Counted from the first letter of the stretch, positions 25,287-35,193 are shown. The stretch is DNA of 64,000 bases from Alistipes sp. (GCA_017646625.1 JAGCMF010000019.1:1-64000), one strand, 5' to 3'. Numbers and translations are program-made. The notes: generated from the letters alone by a model not told the origin.

Positions 25287-26153
25287 CTATGCGTAGATAA
25301 GCAGGTTAGCAATGAGTGCCATGGCCAACGACATGCTTGCCAGGGCATTAAGAGTACCAAAAGCGATGCCTATGTTACGCTGCTTCGTGGGCGTAACAAG
25401 GATATGCTCGAGTGTAAGGATAGCTCCAAAGAGACCACAGCCGAGGTATAGTAGCCAGGTGTGTGGCTGGTATGTGGCATAGACAACAAGGGTTGCGACG
25501 CTGGCGACATGCAGCACAGCGCTTATTATTAGGCTTGTTGTTGCCGAGAAGTGCGACGGTATGGAGTGTAGACCTCTCTGACGATCGAAGTCGGCATCCT
25601 GAAGCGCATAGATGATATCAAAGCCCGAGCACCATGTGGTGACGACAATTGCCAGCAGCCAGCACTCCATGCACGAGCTGCCCGTAACGGCCATATAGGC
25701 ACCCACAGGCGCTATGCCAAGCGACACGCCGAGAACAATATGGGCGAGTGCCGTAAAGCGCTTACAGTAGCTATAGAACATCACTATGGCAAGGGCAACG
25801 GGCGAGAGCCATCCGCACAGCGGGTTGATGGTCACCGCAACACCGATGAAGAGGAGTGCGTTGACAACAACGAAGAGCATAGCACCACGTGCCGACACCT
25901 TGCCGGCGGGGATCTCACGGCCTGCAGTACGTGGGTTGGCAGCATCTATATCCCTATCTGCCCACCTATTAAAGCCCATAGCCACATTACGCGCAAAGAC
26001 CATGCAGCCAACAACCTGCAAGAGTAGCAGCCATAGGTTAACAGGCTCATCGGCAGTGAGTATGGCATAGGTGAACGACAGCAGTGCGAAAGGCATTGCA
26101 AATATCGTGTGCGAGAACTTAACAAGGCGTAGGTAGTCTGCGATACTGCTCAT
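25287..26153 (-). CDS. UbiA-family polyprenyltransferase
   Basis: A 288-residue membrane prenyltransferase with about eight to nine helices and two Asp-rich motifs: NRWADRDIDAANPRT and DADFDRQRGLHSIPSHF. These bind the Mg-polyprenyl diphosphate. The motifs match the UbiA/MqnP type rather than MenA, so a step in menaquinone synthesis by the futalosine route is a reasonable inference. It is 2 nt from both neighbours; the upstream gene is a hotdog thioesterase. Confidence 0.88.
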   Translation of the reverse strand: MSSIADYLRLVKFSHTIFAMPFALLSFTYAILTADEPVNLWLLLLQVVGCMVFARNVAMGFNRWADRDIDAANPRTAGREIPAGKVSARGAMLFVVVNALLFIGVAVTINPLCGWLSPVALAIVMFYSYCKRFTALAHIVLGVSLGIAPVGAYMAVTGSSCMECWLLAIVVTTWCSGFDIIYALQDADFDRQRGLHSIPSHFSATTSLIISAVLHVASVATLVVYATYQPHTWLLYLGCGLFGAILTLEHILVTPTKQRNIGIAFGTLNALASMSLAMALIANLLIYA

Positions 26154-26155
26154 AC

Positions 26156-26569
26156 TTACTCCTTATTAAACTCCCTCTCGAGCACCTCCATAAGCCACTG
26201 GGGAGCACGCTGGGGACGACGTGTTACGCTGTCGATAAATCCGAGGGTTGTGGAGCCAGAGGCTATCTCCCTGCCATCCTCGCCATGAATCTCATAGTTG
26301 AAGGTCATACGTGCCATGGGCATCTGCTCGACCATAGCCTTGACACGTATAAGCTCGTCGTAGTATGCTGGCATGCGGTACTTGATGTGCACGTCGACAA
26401 TGGGCATCATAACGCCCCTACGTTCCATCTCGGCATATGTAAGACCCGCAGCTCGCAACCACTCGGTACGTGCCACCTCAAAGAACTTAACATAGTTCGA
26501 GTGGTGCACGATGCCCATCTGGTCGGTGTGATGATACTCAACACGTATCTGTGTCTCAAAACTCTTCAT
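26156..26569 (-). CDS. Acyl-CoA thioesterase, 4HBT/YbgC hotdog family
   Basis: A 137-residue single hotdog domain. The N-terminal signature is RVEYHHTDQMGIVHHSNYVKF with the catalytic Asp in HTDQMG; HIKYRMPAYYDELI follows. Members hydrolyse short-chain or aromatic acyl-CoAs. With UbiA next door a link to quinone precursor metabolism is possible but not shown. Cytosolic. Confidence 0.9.
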   Translation of the reverse strand: MKSFETQIRVEYHHTDQMGIVHHSNYVKFFEVARTEWLRAAGLTYAEMERRGVMMPIVDVHIKYRMPAYYDELIRVKAMVEQMPMARMTFNYEIHGEDGREIASGSTTLGFIDSVTRRPQRAPQWLMEVLEREFNKE

Positions 26570-26584
26570 ACAGTAACATTCAAA

Positions 26585-27049
26585 CTAACGAATACGATCC
26601 AACGAACGCACGAGTGCCTCATCCTTGAAGATGGCACGCGCAGCAAGAACGGTGATGATGATAGAGACAACAGGCATGATGGCAGCCCAGCTGAACTGAC
26701 GATGAGCAACGCCTATATCCTCCAAGGCATTAGCACTCGACAACCAAAAGTAGATGGCAACAAACGCCGTAGCACCCAACAGCAAGATAACCTCAACTAT
26801 ACACAAGCGCAACTGCAAGAGGCGATTCTTAAACAAGAAGATGGTGACGAAAGGCACAGCAGTAGCGATGGCAAGGATGATACCCAACCATATAGAGCTC
26901 TGCGACGCACCACCACCCGTCAAGGCAAAGGCTGTGAGTGTGTAGACCTCGCTATTATCGCCCGTGAACGAGGCGATAGGGAGGAAGAGGGTGAGGGTCA
27001 TGAGTGCTGTGACGAGCAGCAGGTAGAGTGTCTGAATACGCTGAATCAT
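26585..27049 (-). CDS. DUF4293-family membrane protein
   Basis: A 154-residue protein with four hydrophobic helices. The N-terminus MIQRIQTLYLLLVTAL is characteristic of the DUF4293 family of Bacteroidota inner-membrane proteins. Function unknown. In the mltG to EamA run between the glycosyltransferase and the thioesterase. Confidence 0.85.
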   Translation of the reverse strand: MIQRIQTLYLLLVTALMTLTLFLPIASFTGDNSEVYTLTAFALTGGGASQSSIWLGIILAIATAVPFVTIFLFKNRLLQLRLCIVEVILLLGATAFVAIYFWLSSANALEDIGVAHRQFSWAAIMPVVSIIITVLAARAIFKDEALVRSLDRIR

Positions 27050-27070
27050 AGTATTTTACATTTTACATTA

Positions 27071-28030
27071 TTACAATCTTCTGTCAATTAAGTAGTTATT
27101 TCTATCCGTAGAACGGCGGTTAATCATCTCGCCGAGGAAGCCCGCAAGGAAGAGCTGCACGCCGAGGACTATGGCCAGCAGCGCGAGGTAGAACATGGGC
27201 TGCTCGGTGACACCACGCCACACAAGACCATAGGCCTGCGAGTATATCTTATCGATGATTATCCACAGCGCCGTGATGCCTCCGAAGAGGAACATAAGCG
27301 TGCCGAGGCCACCAAAGAGATACATAGGCGAACGGCCAAACCACGACATGAAGGTGATGGATATGAGGTCAAGGTATCCCTTAATCATACGTTCCATGCC
27401 GAACTTCGACTTACCATACTTACGTTCCTGGTGCGCAACGACCTTCTCGCCGATACGCCTGAAGCCAGCATGCTTGGCAAGGATGGGTATATATCTATGC
27501 ATCTCGCCATACACCTCAATGCTCTTTACAACCTTACGACGGTAGGCCTTAAGGCCGCAGTTGAAGTCGTGAAGCTTGATGCCCGACATTATGCGTGCCG
27601 TGAGGTTGAAGAACTTACTTGGCCAACGCTTGCCTATAGGGTCGTAGCGACGACGCTTCCATCCCGAGACAAGGTCGTAGCCCTCATCGAGTATCATGTC
27701 GCGCATGGCAGGAATCTCGTCAGGAGAGTCCTGAAGGTCGGCATCCATGGTAAACACCACCTCGCCCTCGGCCATCTCGAAGCCTACATACAGTGCTGCC
27801 GACTTACCATAGTTGCGCATGAAGCTAACACCACGCACCGAAGGATACTCACTACGCAAGCTCTCAACGACACTCCACGAGCCATCCGTAGAGCCGTCAT
27901 CTATCATTATAACCTCGTAGGCAAGGTTATTACTCTTCGCCACCCTATCTATCCACGCCACAAGCTCTGGTAGTGACTCCGCCTCGTTGTATAGAGGCAC
28001 AACAACAGATATATCTAACTTCTGCTCCAT
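27071..28030 (-). CDS. Glycosyltransferase family 2, polyprenyl-phosphate sugar transferase-like
   Basis: A 319-residue GT2 enzyme of the DPM/GtrB type. The N-terminal GT-A fold has VVPLYNEAESLPEL, DDGSTDGS, and the metal-binding TMDADLQDSP. A later segment has SGWKRRRYDP. Two C-terminal transmembrane helices (about 235-260 and 270-300) place it at the inner membrane, transferring a sugar from a nucleotide donor to polyprenyl phosphate. It is 3 nt after the DUF4199 gene. Confidence 0.93.
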   Translation of the reverse strand: MEQKLDISVVVPLYNEAESLPELVAWIDRVAKSNNLAYEVIMIDDGSTDGSWSVVESLRSEYPSVRGVSFMRNYGKSAALYVGFEMAEGEVVFTMDADLQDSPDEIPAMRDMILDEGYDLVSGWKRRRYDPIGKRWPSKFFNLTARIMSGIKLHDFNCGLKAYRRKVVKSIEVYGEMHRYIPILAKHAGFRRIGEKVVAHQERKYGKSKFGMERMIKGYLDLISITFMSWFGRSPMYLFGGLGTLMFLFGGITALWIIIDKIYSQAYGLVWRGVTEQPMFYLALLAIVLGVQLFLAGFLGEMINRRSTDRNNYLIDRRL

Positions 28031-28033
28031 AGG

Positions 28034-28618
28034 TTAGTCGTTATTCACTCTATACTCTGGCTGACGACGTACGATAGCGGCGATGATGAGACCTGGCAGA
28101 CCGCCAAAGAGTATATAGTTATATAGGTCCACGAATATGTTCATAAAGATTGATGGCTGCTCGGTCATGCGTGCTGCTGCGGCCATCTCATCGAAGCTCT
28201 TGACATCTGCCTGTGTTAGTCCCGCCTCGATATATAGGTTACGCATCTCGGCGATACGAGTGACCATGCCATCTACATAAACATCATATCCCATGGCATT
28301 GATGAAGATGGTGTCGGCAAGACCCACGATGATGCCCGCAAGCATAGATACGACGAGCACGAAGGACAGCGCCTGACCATAGCTGAAGCCCACCTCGGCA
28401 TCCGCAGCCTTGGCTCTGCGACGTGTGAAGAAGAAGAGCAACCACACGAAGATGCCCACCATGAGAACCCACTCGATGGCATATGGAGTGACCACAGACA
28501 AGAGTTCCGAGGTGCTGAAGAATAGCTCGTAGCGTTCAAAGATGCGCGAGAGGGCCATCACGACACCCACGATAGCACCAGCCATCATCGCATCACTAAA
28601 GAAGGTTTTATTATTCAT
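28034..28618 (-). CDS. DUF4199-family membrane protein
   Basis: A 194-residue protein with four hydrophobic helices and a loop of about 60 residues between helices 3 and 4. The pattern matches the DUF4199 family common in Bacteroidota, often beside GT2 genes as here. Function unknown. Confidence 0.85.
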   Translation of the reverse strand: MNNKTFFSDAMMAGAIVGVVMALSRIFERYELFFSTSELLSVVTPYAIEWVLMVGIFVWLLFFFTRRRAKAADAEVGFSYGQALSFVLVVSMLAGIIVGLADTIFINAMGYDVYVDGMVTRIAEMRNLYIEAGLTQADVKSFDEMAAAARMTEQPSIFMNIFVDLYNYILFGGLPGLIIAAIVRRQPEYRVNND

Positions 28619-28650
28619 AGTTAGTCATTTAATACGTTTCACACACACCA

Positions 28651-29667
28651 CTAACGCACATTCAAGGCATTTAGTGCTCTATGGTAGGCCTCGGCATTGC
28701 GGTTATGCTCACTCAACGTGCGGGCAAAGTTATGACGACCATCCATCTCGGCACGTGCACAGAAGTATAGGTAGTCGTGCCTCTCGTAGTTGAGCACACC
28801 CTCGATAGCCACCATGTCGGGCATAGCAATAGGCGTAGGTGGCAAGCCAGCATACATATATGTGTTATATGGTGAGTTAATCTCCTTATGTCTATTAAGC
28901 ACGCGCTTGATACTAAAGTCACCCGCAGCATACTTCAGCGTGGGGTCGGCCTGAAGAGGCATGCCACGCTTGAGGCGGTTTACATATACACCCGCAATAC
29001 GCGCCATCTCCTCCGTAGCATTGGTCTCCTCGTGAACGATTGAGGCAAGCACCATAACCTCATATGGCGTCATGCCGAGAGCCTCAAGCTGTGCACTACG
29101 CTGCTCCGAGCTCCAGAACCTGTCATACTCCTGCTTCATCTTGCGAACAAGGGCATCGGGCGTAATGTCGGCATACACCTCGTAGGTGTTGGGGATGAAT
29201 ATTGCGAACATGGCCTCGGCACTATCAAAGCCCAACTCCGCAACGAGAACATCGCTACGTAGGGCACCGAGCATGGCTACAGAGTCGGCATCTATCTGTC
29301 GGGCAATCTTACCAGCGAGAATCTCGGGGGTGCGAGCATTGTTTATTGTGAGGCGCACGGTATTCTCCGAGCCGAACTTGAGGGTGCGGGCGACAGCTAT
29401 AACATTCATGCCCTCATCGAAGGTATAGGCACCTGGCTCGATGCCCCTATCGAGATTTATATGTCGAGCATATATCTCGAGAGCCATAGGATAGGCGACA
29501 CAACTCTTTACCTTCTCGAGCATCTTGTCGTATGACTCATCCTCACGAAGTATCACCGTAACCCTATCTTCGACGGCAGGACTATAAAACATATGATAAG
29601 ACCAAATGCCTGTAACTCCCACAATGACAGCAAGAACAAGCATTACAACAACAATTTTCTTCTTCAT
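28651..29667 (-). CDS. mltG: Endolytic murein transglycosylase MltG
   Basis: A 338-residue enzyme that cuts nascent glycan strands at the inner membrane, setting peptidoglycan chain length. One N-terminal membrane helix (about 3-23) precedes a LysM-like domain and the YceG-like catalytic domain. The latter shows VLASIVHEETNA with the catalytic Glu, GVYVNRLKRGMPLQADPTL and the terminal SPYNTYMYAGLPPTPI. I start at 29667 because upstream in-frame residues lie across the SRP RNA promoter region. First gene of the run to EamA. Confidence 0.95.
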   Translation of the reverse strand: MKKKIVVVMLVLAVIVGVTGIWSYHMFYSPAVEDRVTVILREDESYDKMLEKVKSCVAYPMALEIYARHINLDRGIEPGAYTFDEGMNVIAVARTLKFGSENTVRLTINNARTPEILAGKIARQIDADSVAMLGALRSDVLVAELGFDSAEAMFAIFIPNTYEVYADITPDALVRKMKQEYDRFWSSEQRSAQLEALGMTPYEVMVLASIVHEETNATEEMARIAGVYVNRLKRGMPLQADPTLKYAAGDFSIKRVLNRHKEINSPYNTYMYAGLPPTPIAMPDMVAIEGVLNYERHDYLYFCARAEMDGRHNFARTLSEHNRNAEAYHRALNALNVR

Positions 29668-29680
29668 TTCATCATTTTTT

Positions 29681-29711
29681 TTTGCAAAGATACAATTTTT
29701 TTGTACTTTTG
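29681..29711 (+). promoter_or_regulatory. Promoter of the SRP RNA gene
   Basis: -33 TTTG (29681-29684) and -7 TACTTTTG (29704-29711) with a 19-nt gap, predicting a start at 29717, where the RNA closing stem begins. The minus-strand -7 box of mltG (TATCTTTG, 29692-29685) lies within this promoter. Confidence 0.75.
29685..29692 (-). promoter_or_regulatory. -7 box of the mltG operon
   Basis: TATCTTTG on the minus strand, 17 nt upstream of the chosen mltG start. It overlaps the divergent SRP RNA promoter. Confidence 0.6.
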
Positions 29712-29716
29712 CACCC

Positions 29717-29813
29717 GGGTAAGTCTTATACGACCAGCTCCTGCAGAACCCCCCAGGCGAGGAATCGAGCAAGGGTATGCGGTTGTAGCGGTGCGATATA
29801 AGTAGCTTACCCT
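29717..29813 (+). ncRNA. ffs: Signal recognition particle RNA, small bacterial type
   Basis: The conserved Ffh-binding hairpin is present: CCAGG on the 5' side, a GGAA tetraloop closed by CGA/UCG, and AGCA on the 3' side (about 29751-29772). A closing stem GGGTAAG (29717-29723) pairs with CTTACCC (29806-29812), directly followed by CTTTTTTTT as terminator. Total length of about 97 nt fits the 4.5S-like class without Alu domain. It directs nascent membrane and secreted proteins to the Sec translocon with Ffh and FtsY. Own promoter, divergent from mltG. Confidence 0.9.
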
Positions 29814-29840
29814 CTTTTTTTTATACCTACTACAACTTCT

Positions 29841-30476
29841 TTAAATCTGCTGCACAAGACCCGCATATACGGCATCGAGGGCCACATTCGATATATACCA
29901 TGATACCACCATTGCCACAAGGTACAACACCACAACGATGGCATTACTACGCATGGCAGAACGGCTGAAGGCTACATATCCCCAGTATAGGTACCACACA
30001 ATGATAACTATGCACATGAGGCTCATGCACGACGCATACAACGCGTGGCCGCTAAAGGCCAACTCGGGCGACTGCATGAAGGTGGAATAGGCAACCTTAT
30101 CGTCAACAACACCTGGAAGCATCATCAGCAACACGGGCCAATGGGCATAGAGCATACGGCCGAAGAGCTCTGTGATAACAACACGCCTATTCAGTAGTGC
30201 CGCCACAGCAAAGAGTAACACCGTAGAGGATATCCACGACACGAGAGCCAAGGCCAGGTGCCACATCAGAGGTACATCGGCCCAGGTGAAGCTTACAACA
30301 GAGGTGGGTATAAGATGGAAGTACCACCCCATGATTACTCCCACGATGAGCCATGCAACACCCTTGAGCAGCGCATGTGTAGGACTCAACACTGCAGGAC
30401 GGTTCAGAAGCTTCATCATGAACGACTCCGAGGCTACATCGCCTGTACTATTTCCCCAAAACATATTACTACACAA
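29841..30476 (-). CDS. Multispanning membrane protein, Yip1-like
   Basis: A 211-residue protein with about five hydrophobic helices (about 37-55, 75-97, 110-125, 145-168, 178-200). Overall pattern resembles the bacterial Yip1-domain family; I see no decisive motif. ATG at 30464 is an alternative start. It follows the barrel protein by 2 nt, so it belongs to the TPR-barrel operon. Function unknown. Confidence 0.65.
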   Translation of the reverse strand: MCSNMFWGNSTGDVASESFMMKLLNRPAVLSPTHALLKGVAWLIVGVIMGWYFHLIPTSVVSFTWADVPLMWHLALALVSWISSTVLLFAVAALLNRRVVITELFGRMLYAHWPVLLMMLPGVVDDKVAYSTFMQSPELAFSGHALYASCMSLMCIVIIVWYLYWGYVAFSRSAMRSNAIVVVLYLVAMVVSWYISNVALDAVYAGLVQQI

Positions 30477-30478
30477 TT

Positions 30479-32164
30479 TTAAAAGTCAATCTTAACACCT
30501 GCCATGAAGCCTGCACCATTACGGTAGTAGTAGGCATAGTCGTAGATGCGGCTATTAAGGAGGTTATAGCCATCGGCATATATCTCCACCATGCGCGATG
30601 CACGGAAGCTAATACCAGCACGCAAATCTACAGTAAGAGGTGCGGTGAATATGTCGGTAGTCGCACCCTCGACATCTGCCACACACGACCAGTTGCGCCT
30701 GCCTATAACCTCACCCATGGCGTAGAACCTCCAGCGCTTGATGCTATACTCCACCTCAAGGTCGGCATTTATATTTGCATCATTTACATAGTACTCGGCA
30801 TCGGAGTTGTTGGCACGCGCATATACCGAGGCGGCAATAAGCAAGCCACCGACAGGCTGATAGCTAATCTCGGCACCTACAAAGAGGCGATTGTTACTAC
30901 CCGTAGCGACACCGAACGTGCCTACACTATTGATATACCACACTACCTCGTCGCGCATGAAGTTAGCACCCAGGTATAGGCGGTAGGCAAGGCGCGAGGA
31001 TGCTGCCGAGCCGTTGAAGCCGATGCTCAAGTTGTAGCTGCGTGTATTGGGCATAGCAAGAAGTGCATTACTCGAGGCGTGACTATCGAGGTATGGATTA
31101 GCACCATACAACGCCGCAAGGCCATTCTGCGACACCGAGGTATCGAGCTCCACATATGGCACTATAGCCTTGAGGCCGAAGTCGAAGAGCATCTTGAGGC
31201 GTGGTGTTACGAAGTGAGACGCCTTCTCTCTATCCCTAACCCTATCGTAGATATATCCTATGGCTGCCTCGAGGTCTATGATGCCGAAGTGGCGCGAGTA
31301 CTCGGCGGTGATGCCAAAGCGCATATCGCGGTAGCTGCTATATGTAGACTGCCACATATCATACATAGCACGCAAGCCCACAACATTCTCGCCCATGGCA
31401 CGTGCAAGACGCACAGAGCCACCAGCATTAAACTCTGGAGTGGCATCTCTATCTTGTGCAAAGTGAGGGGGCACATGGCTCCAATAGCCACCATGAGCCT
31501 CTATGCCGAAGTTAAGGCGTGTAAGGTCAGCGAAGTTATCGCCATAGCGCACCTGAAGGTCTACATCGTGAAACATCAAACGCGCAGGGTTATCGCCAAG
31601 CTCCGCATAACGGTTGTAGATGTCGTAGTCGTAGTCGGCAGTAACCTCCAGCACCTGACAGCCTGTGATAACACCACCATGCAGATATGCCCTATTGCGC
31701 ATATCGTAGCTCGAGGCCATGCTGCGCACAGCACCCAGAGCATTCTCGCGGGGCGAGTAGCTGCCATCATGCTCAACGCCAACGCCAAAGAAGCCGGCAC
31801 GCACATTGCCCGCGGCAAAGCGCAAAGTGGCATCCGAAGCCAAAGGATAGCCGCCCGCAAGCTCCGTGTAGAAGCGGCGTGCACGACCAAAGTCCCAATA
31901 TCCCGCAGTGGCAGGCTTAAAGTCATGATCCTCAAGTTCTATCTGCCATGTATCGGGGTTGATGCCATACCTTATGTCGGGCTCTATCTCGGGTCTATCG
32001 GCGATGGTGGCTGGGGCCACAATCTTCGAGGAGGCAGCAAGCTCGGGCGTATATAGCGTGGTCACCTCAACACGCTTATGCTCCTGTGCCGTGGCAACAG
32101 AGACCACGAGCATCATTGCCGCAACGAGTCTCATTCTCATATTTAGTCGTCTCATACTCTTCAC
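30479..32164 (-). CDS. TonB-receptor-like outer-membrane beta-barrel protein
   Basis: A 561-residue exported protein. A signal peptide (about 8-26, ending TAQ) is followed by alternating strands rich in Tyr/Phe and Gly, a pattern of an outer-membrane barrel ending with a terminal Phe (GFMAGVKIDF). No plug domain is visible, so it resembles the plug-less TonB-dependent-receptor-like proteins seen in Bacteroidota. The actual start may be one of the internal Met at 32155 or later. Encoded 12 nt after the TPR protein, suggesting a shared envelope role. Confidence 0.75.
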   Translation of the reverse strand: MKSMRRLNMRMRLVAAMMLVVSVATAQEHKRVEVTTLYTPELAASSKIVAPATIADRPEIEPDIRYGINPDTWQIELEDHDFKPATAGYWDFGRARRFYTELAGGYPLASDATLRFAAGNVRAGFFGVGVEHDGSYSPRENALGAVRSMASSYDMRNRAYLHGGVITGCQVLEVTADYDYDIYNRYAELGDNPARLMFHDVDLQVRYGDNFADLTRLNFGIEAHGGYWSHVPPHFAQDRDATPEFNAGGSVRLARAMGENVVGLRAMYDMWQSTYSSYRDMRFGITAEYSRHFGIIDLEAAIGYIYDRVRDREKASHFVTPRLKMLFDFGLKAIVPYVELDTSVSQNGLAALYGANPYLDSHASSNALLAMPNTRSYNLSIGFNGSAASSRLAYRLYLGANFMRDEVVWYINSVGTFGVATGSNNRLFVGAEISYQPVGGLLIAASVYARANNSDAEYYVNDANINADLEVEYSIKRWRFYAMGEVIGRRNWSCVADVEGATTDIFTAPLTVDLRAGISFRASRMVEIYADGYNLLNSRIYDYAYYYRNGAGFMAGVKIDF

Positions 32165-32176
32165 TTTAGTTGGTTA

Positions 32177-35164
32177 CTACTTTGCAAGCGACGCTATGCG
32201 CTGACGTGCCTCGGCAACGATGCCATCATCCGTAGGCGTGTAGCCGTCGACAATACTCTGGTATGTGGCACGTGCCTGGAAGGTGTTGTTCTGCTGAACA
32301 AGCACATCGCCAAGTATCAAGAACATCTTCGCCTGCCAATATACCGAGCCACAGTTGCCCATGTCGTAGACCTTGCGTTCGGCAGCCTCATACTCACCAT
32401 TGAGGTAGTCGTTCTCCACAAGGCGGTAGTATGCCTCGGCACCCTCGGCAGTCATGCGGTCGTGAGCAAGCTCCGCATATAGTCTTATCGCCTCATCGCG
32501 CGAGCCACGTGTGCGCAACACATCAGCCTTGGCCATCATAGACTGGCGGCGTGCCCACTCCGAGGCGTCACCCATGCCAAAGACCCTATCAGCCATGGCT
32601 ATGATATCGTCACCCTGGGCGTAGCATAACGTAGCCTCAACATAGCCATCTATGGCCTGCTGCTTGGCACTACGACTATCGGCATACTCCAACAATGCAA
32701 GCCATGCTCCTGCCGAGGCCTCATAATCACCCTCATCGAAGCTCATACGTGCATAGACGCCAAGCACACGTTCGCTATACTGCGAGGTGCCATGGTCGAT
32801 GAGCTGACGCATGGCGGCAAGGGCCTCGTCGTTATCCTCAAGCTGCACATAGCAGTCACTCAAGTAGAAGAGTGCCTCGGTGCGGTTATAGCCATTTTCG
32901 AAGGTGGCGAGGTAGTCGTTGAGCTTCTCGCATGCACCCTCCATATTGCCATTCAGGTAGATGCCCTTTGCCGCAGCGAAGGATAGCGAGTCACGCGCCG
33001 CAGCACTCATATCACTCTGCACACCACTACGTTCTGCGTAGGCGAAGTAGTCATCTACCCTACCCTCCGAGACATATATCTCGCGGATGTTACGCATAGC
33101 CTCGAGGGCTGCCGACGACTGCGCATCATACTCCACAACACGTTCGTAGTAGCCACGTGCCGTACCCTTCTGTCCGAGGTTATAGCACGCAAGGGCGAGA
33201 TCCGAGAGTGCAGAGACATAGTATGGCGAATTTGCGCCATGCTGCGTAACGAACTCCTCAAGGGTTTTAGCACCATCCGAGTAGCGCTGCTGGCCTATAT
33301 ATGTTCTACCGAGCTCATACCACGCATCATCGACATATGGGCCACTGCCCTCCGCAACGATGCTCTTGAGGCGGTCTATCTTATCTTTTGTCTTATTGTC
33401 GATGCCATCTACCATTGCCAGCTGATACTGCGCATAGTAGCGATGATCTGTTGCCGACTGCGCAACAACCCTATATGTCTTACGCGCCTCACCGAAGTTA
33501 CGTGTGGTGAAGAGAGCATCACCCAAACGGTTGTGAGCATCGTAGAGGTAGTCATCGCGCATGGTGTAGTCGCGCACAAACTTACGGAAGGCATCCTGGG
33601 CATCAGTCATATTACCAAGAGCAAGGTGCGCATATCCCACACCATAGTGTGCATAGTGGTACTCCATCTCTGTCGTTGGGGCACGACGTATATAATCCTG
33701 ATACCTCTCTGCAGCAAGTGCCATGTCGCCATTGTGGCACGCCACCTCACCCTGCCAATAGAGTGTCAGGGCGTTATACTTGGGCACAAGGCCTATAGCC
33801 GCAGCCTCGGCAAGCAACTCCTCGGCAACACCCCACTCGCCAGCCTCAATAGCCTCCACGGCGCGGAACACCGCAACCTTCTGGTGCGCAGCACGTATCT
33901 CGTTATCGGGGTTTGGATAGTTCTTCAAGGCTGTATATGCCATGTCGTAGTTTTCCGAGTTATAGTATGCTGCGATGAGCAACTCCTTGACCTCCTTCTC
34001 GTGTACAGAGCCTGGGTAGCGACGTAGGTAGTCCTGCAAGACGTTCACCGCCTCGTTGAAGGTACCGCCACCGAGCTCATACTTAAGTCTACCGTAGTTC
34101 AGCAGCGCATCCTCGGCAATGGCGGGGTCGAAGCCCTCAACAGATGCCATGGCGAAGGCATCGGCAGCGTGAGACTTATCCCCAATGCGCAGGTAGCAGT
34201 CGCCAAGGTGGTACGAGGCGTTCTGCGTGAGGGCATCCTCCGCACCACACACCCTTGCTAAAGGTGTCACAGCATCCTTGTAGCGTGCCATGCGGTATAG
34301 CGAGTAGCCCAAGATATAGTTCTCCTGACGACCCATACGTGCCTCGGGGTATAGCGAGATGTAGCGTATAGCATTTGCATAGTCACCACCCACAAAGTAG
34401 CTCTCGGCGATGATACGTTCAAGGTCGTCGGATGTATGTGCCGAGGCGTTGCTCAAGAGCTCCACACCCTCTGTCACGACATAGTCGTAGTTACCCTTGC
34501 GATACTCAATCTGCATAAGATAGAAGGGGGCAAGACTACGATAGCTGTCATACTCCTTAAGCTGGGTGAAGCCATCGGCTGCGATGATGTTATCGCCACG
34601 CTTATAGGCTATATAGGAACGGTAGTACAGCGCATGAGGATAGTACTCCGAGAGCTTCGACACCTTGCCGAAGTGTCTCTCGGCAGCTGGATAGTCGCCC
34701 TCGAGGAAGCGTATGTAGCCCACACGTATGTCGTAGCGTTCACGTTCGCGGGCACTCAAGGCCTTATAGTCCACCTCATCGAAGAGGATGCTCGCCTCGT
34801 CGAAGACGCCATTATCGCAGACGTAGCTCGCCATCATGAACGACACGCTATTGCAGTATACGCTTGCGGGGTACTCCTCGATGAAGCGCACCATCATAGG
34901 CTGGGCATCTGCCGTGCCGAGCTCCACAGCACAACGCACACTGCTATATGCTGCCCACTCCACAGTATGCATATCGCGCACAGGGTCGAGGGTTTGCATC
35001 AGGTTACGCAACGCCACACGCGCCTCACCCCAACGCCTACGTTCGAGCATGGTCTCAATCATATCCCTGCGATCACGAACATCTGATGGCTGTGCCACAA
35101 GCGTCGAGGTGGAGATGACCACCGCCACAACTATCATTATGACTCTTAATATCTTTCTCTGCAT
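32177..35164 (-). CDS. Large periplasmic tetratricopeptide-repeat protein
   Basis: A 995-residue exported protein. The first 25 residues form a signal peptide (hydrophobic, ending LVAQ). The remainder consists of many TPR-like helix pairs (patterns such as AYYRLVENDYLNGEYEAAE, HYGVGYAHLALGNMTDAQDA and YQLAMVDG), about 20 or more. Such scaffolds hold protein complexes in the periplasm. First gene of an operon with the barrel protein and the Yip1-like protein. A -7 box TATATTTG lies about 30 nt upstream. Confidence 0.88.
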   Translation of the reverse strand: MQRKILRVIMIVVAVVISTSTLVAQPSDVRDRRDMIETMLERRRWGEARVALRNLMQTLDPVRDMHTVEWAAYSSVRCAVELGTADAQPMMVRFIEEYPASVYCNSVSFMMASYVCDNGVFDEASILFDEVDYKALSARERERYDIRVGYIRFLEGDYPAAERHFGKVSKLSEYYPHALYYRSYIAYKRGDNIIAADGFTQLKEYDSYRSLAPFYLMQIEYRKGNYDYVVTEGVELLSNASAHTSDDLERIIAESYFVGGDYANAIRYISLYPEARMGRQENYILGYSLYRMARYKDAVTPLARVCGAEDALTQNASYHLGDCYLRIGDKSHAADAFAMASVEGFDPAIAEDALLNYGRLKYELGGGTFNEAVNVLQDYLRRYPGSVHEKEVKELLIAAYYNSENYDMAYTALKNYPNPDNEIRAAHQKVAVFRAVEAIEAGEWGVAEELLAEAAAIGLVPKYNALTLYWQGEVACHNGDMALAAERYQDYIRRAPTTEMEYHYAHYGVGYAHLALGNMTDAQDAFRKFVRDYTMRDDYLYDAHNRLGDALFTTRNFGEARKTYRVVAQSATDHRYYAQYQLAMVDGIDNKTKDKIDRLKSIVAEGSGPYVDDAWYELGRTYIGQQRYSDGAKTLEEFVTQHGANSPYYVSALSDLALACYNLGQKGTARGYYERVVEYDAQSSAALEAMRNIREIYVSEGRVDDYFAYAERSGVQSDMSAAARDSLSFAAAKGIYLNGNMEGACEKLNDYLATFENGYNRTEALFYLSDCYVQLEDNDEALAAMRQLIDHGTSQYSERVLGVYARMSFDEGDYEASAGAWLALLEYADSRSAKQQAIDGYVEATLCYAQGDDIIAMADRVFGMGDASEWARRQSMMAKADVLRTRGSRDEAIRLYAELAHDRMTAEGAEAYYRLVENDYLNGEYEAAERKVYDMGNCGSVYWQAKMFLILGDVLVQQNNTFQARATYQSIVDGYTPTDDGIVAEARQRIASLAK

Positions 35165-35193
35165 AGCTTACACTCTATTATATATATTACGTG

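Noticed and set aside
31079-32056. A 325-codon plus-strand frame opposite the barrel protein
   Set aside because: It is antisense to a gene with signal peptide and barrel pattern, and its His/Ala/Ile-rich composition is that of a shadow frame.
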